From the NCBI RefSeq assembly GCF_002013895.1, contig NZ_MAFQ01000003.1, positions 186,001 to 250,000 of the forward strand: 64,000 nt of DNA, given 5' to 3'. Below, piece by piece: positions 61,353-64,000 of this stretch. The stretch comes from Mycobacteroides franklinii. GTDB taxonomy: Bacteria; Actinomycetota; Actinomycetes; Mycobacteriales; Mycobacteriaceae. A program made the translations under genes and the position numbers. The notes beneath the pieces were generated by a model. It saw only the letters and a program-made list of their open reading frames with translations. It was not told where the DNA came from and searched no databases. Each line of letters starts with the position of its first letter. Position 1 is the first letter of the stretch.

Positions 61353-62336
61353 TCAAAGAAGCCCATGACCTCCGAGAATCGCCCGTGCAGCAGCAGTTCT
61401 GAACATCCCCGCACCCTCGGCGACGTCGAAGTATCGACCCAGCAGCACCACATTCCGGTGGCGAATTTTCTCGCTGCGCGCGGCCGCGCGGCGCCCCCTC
61501 CTCGAGGTCAGGCCCACGCCGGCGTAGACCTGCGGCCGGACGATCAATGACGTCACCAACACCGTCAGCAGCGCGAGTGATACGTCCGCCCAGGCCGCCG
61601 GGAGGTACTTGCGGGTGTCCGTAGCTCGGTACAGCTCGTCCTCGGCGAACTCGAGCTGACGACGGCTGACCAGAACACAGATCTTCGCGACCTGCCGGAC
61701 CACTGGCTGAGCCAGCTCATCGGCCTCAAGCTCGCCCATCAACTCATGAATCAGTCTGTGCAACAACAGAACGAAACCGCGCCCCAGCGGGCCGTGCGGA
61801 ATGAGCGGAACGCAGAACCGCTGCAGACGCTGCACCACCATGGGAGCGGGCTGCAGCTCCAGCCCCGTTTTGTTGATCAGCCGGCCGACCATGGTGGCGT
61901 TGCGGCTGATATCGCGGACACTGGCCAACAGGAACCGTGTGTAATCGTCGGCCAGGGTGTTGCCCTCGATGACATCGCGGAACATCAGCGACGCCAGTGC
62001 GCCCTGTGCATCCATCACGAAACTGAGCAGACTGACCAGCTCTCGGCGCGCCAATTCCCCTTGCTGCGCAACCGAAAGCGCATCCCACTCCGATGTGCCA
62101 TAGATCGATACCCGAGGTGCGGCCAGCCAGTGCTTGCCCGAGTCCAGCGGCGCATCCCAATCGATATCCAGCTCGGGGTCATAGCTGAGTTCCGTCGCCT
62201 CGAAGAGCAGCCTGCGAGCGGTCTTCAGTCGATCGCCCACTCGCCGCCGCCGAGTAGGCACCTCGCCATCGACCGTGGTGGCCGGGGTGAATTCACGGTC
62301 GGCGTAATTGATGTCTTTGTAACTGCTGGACGTCAC
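61353..62336 (-). CDS. AurF-family paralogue lacking all diiron ligands (predicted pseudoenzyme)
   Basis: 327 residues from GTG 62336, with GAAGG 8 bases upstream. It aligns with the AurF protein next to it over its full length (shared RDLKTARRLL-like ends, SFVMDA/SFGIYV, GRLINKTG/GRLVNKLG, LDIDWDAP/VDIDWDAP). Every ligand position is changed: Gln111 for Glu101, Ile143 and Asn146 for Glu133 and His136, a non-Glu for Glu182/183, and Cys220, Ser224 and Gln227 for His209, Glu213 and His216. The frame is open and well conserved in length, so it seems functional without a diiron centre, perhaps as a partner subunit. Confidence 0.85.
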   Translation of the reverse strand: MTSSSYKDINYADREFTPATTVDGEVPTRRRRVGDRLKTARRLLFEATELSYDPELDIDWDAPLDSGKHWLAAPRVSIYGTSEWDALSVAQQGELARRELVSLLSFVMDAQGALASLMFRDVIEGNTLADDYTRFLLASVRDISRNATMVGRLINKTGLELQPAPMVVQRLQRFCVPLIPHGPLGRGFVLLLHRLIHELMGELEADELAQPVVRQVAKICVLVSRRQLEFAEDELYRATDTRKYLPAAWADVSLALLTVLVTSLIVRPQVYAGVGLTSRRGRRAAARSEKIRHRNVVLLGRYFDVAEGAGMFRTAAARAILGGHGLL

Positions 62337-62363
62337 GTCACTGCCTTCTGATCAGCCAAGATC

Positions 62364-62392
62364 AAGTATCCGTACCCAAAAGTATGGGGTAC
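62364..62392 (-). promoter_or_regulatory. Operator/promoter upstream of the AurF paralogue (copy 2)
   Basis: AAGTATCCGTAC (62364-62375) repeats the element before the neighbouring AurF gene. AAGTAT recurs 16 bases further on (62380). GTACCC (62372-62377) and GGGTAC (62387-62392) form a perfect inverted pair 9 bases apart. On the minus strand GATACT lies about 31 bases before the GTG. Confidence 0.6.
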
Positions 62393-62471
62393 TGTTTGTT
62401 ACGACAATGTCAGCGAGTCTGTCGGGGCGGTGTCCCGATTGTCAAGAGGCAACCAAGCCGGACGGAGAGTC

Positions 62472-62837
62472 ATGAGCCTGCCCCGCCAGGACGACGCCAA
62501 CAGCGTCTTCACCCACAGCCCGCACGACGATTCGGACTACATCGGCGAAGCGACAGTGACCGTTCGCGGTGTCGACATCCCGGTCGAGCTGGAACTGAAG
62601 GGCTATAGCGAGCCGATCGACGGCGTCTTCCGCTGGATCGGCCGTATCAGGCCGAACGACCAGCTGAGCGCGATCGTCGGAGACGAGGCGCGCGTCAAGG
62701 CAACCATCCGCACCACACACAGCGCCCGCGATGCGTTCATCGGCGACCCCGACCCATGGAATCGGTACCGAGTCATCGGGAAGAGCACTCCACCGTTCCA
62801 CGTGCCCACCGATCTCTCGGAAATCCAAGCAGAATAA
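62472..62837 (+). CDS. DUF4873 domain protein
   Basis: 121 residues from ATG 62472, behind GGAGAG. DYIGEATVTVRGVDIPVELELKGYSEPIDGVFRWIGRIRPNDQLSAIVG and ARVKATIRTTHSARDAFIGDPDPWNRYRVIGKSTPPF are the two conserved parts of DUF4873, a small beta-rich domain that in other actinobacteria is fused to or encoded beside flavin monooxygenases. It is divergent from the degenerate AurF gene across 135 bases and shares its control region. The function is unknown. Confidence 0.8.
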   Translation: MSLPRQDDANSVFTHSPHDDSDYIGEATVTVRGVDIPVELELKGYSEPIDGVFRWIGRIRPNDQLSAIVGDEARVKATIRTTHSARDAFIGDPDPWNRYRVIGKSTPPFHVPTDLSEIQAE

Positions 62838-62849
62838 GGGCTTTCGCCC

Positions 62850-63413
62850 TTAACGTGCCCGCGCACGGATGAGTGCAATCAGCTCATGCTCAACCTCGCG
62901 CAGCGGCTGTACCGAGTGCGCGGCCTGCGCCTGCAACAGCGCACCTTCGATCGCGCTGACCGTGAGCGATGCCAGGCTGTCGACGCCTTCGGTCACCCCC
63001 GAATCACGAAAGGACTCCGCCAGCCGGGCCCGCATCGCCACGAAGGCATCGTGCGCCGCGGCACGGATTTGCCCCTCCCCCGGCCCGGCGAGCGCGGCCG
63101 CGGCGTGGGGGCAGCCGGTGTCGAAATCGTGGGTCTCGAGCTGTTTGACCCACCATGCGATGAACTTCGTCAGGAGGTATTCGGCGTCTCCCCGGACCCG
63201 CAGCGCGTCCAGGAATCCGTTGGCAAGCTCCGACGCCTCGCGCTCGGCCGCCGCGATGAGCTCCGCCTTGCCCTCCGGGAAGTGCTGATAGATGGAGTTA
63301 CGCGCAGTGCCGCTGCGTTTCAGCAGGTCAGCAAGGCCGGTGGCATGCACCCCGCGTTCACGCATCATCGCGATCGCACTGTCGATCAGCCGTTGCCGTG
63401 GACCCGGTGTCAC
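62850..63413 (-). CDS. TetR-family transcriptional regulator (AcrR-like)
   Basis: 187 residues from GTG 63413, with GAGGAGG upstream; the frame extends back to 63476 but overlaps an operator. HTH: RQRLIDSAIAMMRERGVHATGLADLLKRSGTARNSIYQHFPEGKAELIAAA. The C-terminal ligand domain contains TGCPHAAAALAGPGEG and VSAIEGALLQAQAAHS, the pattern of LmrA/YxaF-type TetR repressors. The inverted repeats between it and the thioesterase gene are its probable operators. Confidence 0.87.
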   Translation of the reverse strand: MTPGPRQRLIDSAIAMMRERGVHATGLADLLKRSGTARNSIYQHFPEGKAELIAAAEREASELANGFLDALRVRGDAEYLLTKFIAWWVKQLETHDFDTGCPHAAAALAGPGEGQIRAAAHDAFVAMRARLAESFRDSGVTEGVDSLASLTVSAIEGALLQAQAAHSVQPLREVEHELIALIRARAR

Positions 63414-63432
63414 CTCGTCCTCCTCACCCGAT

Positions 63433-63450
63433 ATGGACCAATCGGTCCAT
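63433..63450. promoter_or_regulatory. TetR operator 1
   Basis: ATGGACCAATCGGTCCAT is a perfect inverted repeat of 7-base arms around AATC. It lies 20 bases upstream of the regulator GTG. Confidence 0.75.
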
Positions 63451-63467
63451 GCCCTGCTACCGTCGGC

Positions 63468-63485
63468 ATGGACCAATCAGTCTAC
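63468..63485. promoter_or_regulatory. TetR operator 2
   Basis: ATGGACCAATCAGTCTAC is a second, imperfect copy of operator 1, 35 bases downstream of it and 15 bases before the thioesterase ATG. Two sites on the same helical face would allow control of both divergent genes. Confidence 0.65.
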
Positions 63486-63499
63486 GCGGAAGGGTGGCC

Positions 63500-63940
63500 A
63501 TGACCACGGAAATCGAGAACCTGTCCGGACTGGAGCTACTGCGCAGCATGGGCGGGACGGTGGAGGGGATGCCTCCCATGGCCCGTCTGCTCGGGATGCA
63601 GCTGGAGGAGATCGAGTTCGGGTCGGTCTCGTTCAGCGTGGTGACCCGGCCTGATTTCGCCAATCCGCTGGGCACCTTGCACGGCGGTATCTGCGCCACG
63701 CTGCTCGATTCGGTGCTGGGCTGTGCCGTGCACTCCACCCTGGAACCCGGAATCGGTTACGGGACACTCGAACTCAAGGTCAACTACGTTCGGACCGTCC
63801 CCGTCGACGGCGAACGCCTGATCGCCACGGGCACCGTGCTGCACCCGGGACGCCGAGTGGCGACGGCCGAGGGCAAGGTCGTGGACTCCCAGGGCAGGTT
63901 GGTAGCGCATGGCACCACCACTGTCATGGTGTACCGCTGA
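63500..63940 (+). CDS. PaaI-type hot-dog thioesterase
   Basis: 146 residues from ATG 63500, behind GGAAGGG. FANPLGTLHGGICATLLDSVLGCAVHSTL is the hot-dog active-site helix with the H-G-G motif, and KVNYVRTVPVDGERLIATGTVLHPGRRVATAEGKVVDSQGRLVAHGTTTVMV forms the sheet. It hydrolyses acyl- or aryl-CoA thioesters and is divergent from its probable TetR repressor. Its stop is overlapped by a following ATG. Confidence 0.9.
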   Translation: MTTEIENLSGLELLRSMGGTVEGMPPMARLLGMQLEEIEFGSVSFSVVTRPDFANPLGTLHGGICATLLDSVLGCAVHSTLEPGIGYGTLELKVNYVRTVPVDGERLIATGTVLHPGRRVATAEGKVVDSQGRLVAHGTTTVMVYR

Positions 63941-64000
63941 TGAGCGCGCGCGAAGAGGATCGGGCGATGATGAGCGGCTCGCGCGAAGAAGGTCGAGCAC
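63940..64000 (+). CDS. Possible start of a further reading frame with repeat-like codons (cut by window edge)
   Basis: ATG 63940 overlaps the thioesterase stop (TGATG) and opens MSARED-like MSAREEDRAMMSGSREEGRA, with 20 codons to the window end. The DNA is a near-direct repeat: ATGAGC, then CGCGAAGAGGATCGGGC and CGCGAAGAAGGTCGAGC. Stop/start overlap with a tandem Ser-Arg-Glu-Glu repeat looks like the small interspersed repeats that mycobacteria carry between genes, so it may not encode a normal protein. Confidence 0.35.
   Translation, partial: MSAREEDRAMMSGSREEGRA

Overview
The window is chromosomal DNA of a rapidly growing mycobacterium, most likely of the Mycobacteroides abscessus/chelonae group. 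The evidence is high GC content, frequent GTG/TTG and leaderless starts, mycobacterial marker genes (hadABC, mkl, devR/devS, a mycolate-type cyclopropane synthase, an AidB-like FadE) and gene order that matches the M. tuberculosis Rv0634B-Rv0675 block in large part. I saw no insertion sequence, prophage, CRISPR array or rRNA operon. Species assignment is inference.

Layout. 1-3427 (minus): fadE8-echA4-PaaX regulator-echA5, an acyl-CoA catabolism group. 3512-7478: EthD-like protein, a self-contained ArsR/SRPBCC pair, a DUF1905 protein, an amino-acid permease and a small membrane protein. 7558-15045 (minus): rpoC and rpoB, closed by a long perfect terminator hairpin and preceded by a 439-base promoter region. 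15485-23244 (minus): molybdopterin oxidoreductase, mkl ATPase, MFS-like protein, DUF4126 protein, deazaflavin reductase and carotenoid oxygenase, the last one divergent from a TetR gene. 24216-25400 (minus): rplJ-rplL with an L10-type leader. 25490-29849 (plus): two related alpha/beta hydrolases on either side of an ABC1-type kinase, then a mycolic acid cyclopropane synthase homologue.

29828-34411 is a glpD / TetR / FAD-oxidase / diacylglycerol-kinase block like Rv2249c-Rv2252. 34408-40707 holds a PPM1-type methyltransferase, a TetR, a YCII protein paired with an ECF sigma factor that has a long C-terminal extension, a monoacylglycerol-lipase-like hydrolase and a LysR regulator. 40719-43117 (minus) is the hypoxia two-component system devR-devS with a DosR-like box upstream. 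43325-48021 (minus) is the translation/mycolate block: tRNA-Thr, tRNA-Met, rpmG, hadA-hadB-hadC, tRNA-Trp, secE, nusG, rplK, rplA. 48072-51664 holds three genes of DosR-regulon families (Rv2004c-like kinase, Acg-like nitroreductase, universal stress protein) around a palindrome-rich divergent control region. 51732-56553: tRNA-Tyr, yajQ, LysE exporter, F420-dependent oxidoreductase, gpsA and two exported proteins.

56591-63940 looks like an accessory oxidative-metabolism locus. It has an [2Fe-2S] ferredoxin reductase, an SDR, a Baeyer-Villiger-type flavin monooxygenase and two AurF-family diiron proteins, of which the second has lost every recognisable metal ligand. A DUF4873 protein is divergent from these. 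A TetR regulator with two operator copies is divergent from a PaaI-type thioesterase. The paired AurF protein/degenerate AurF paralogue, with a DNA motif shared by their two upstream regions, is the most unusual system in the window.
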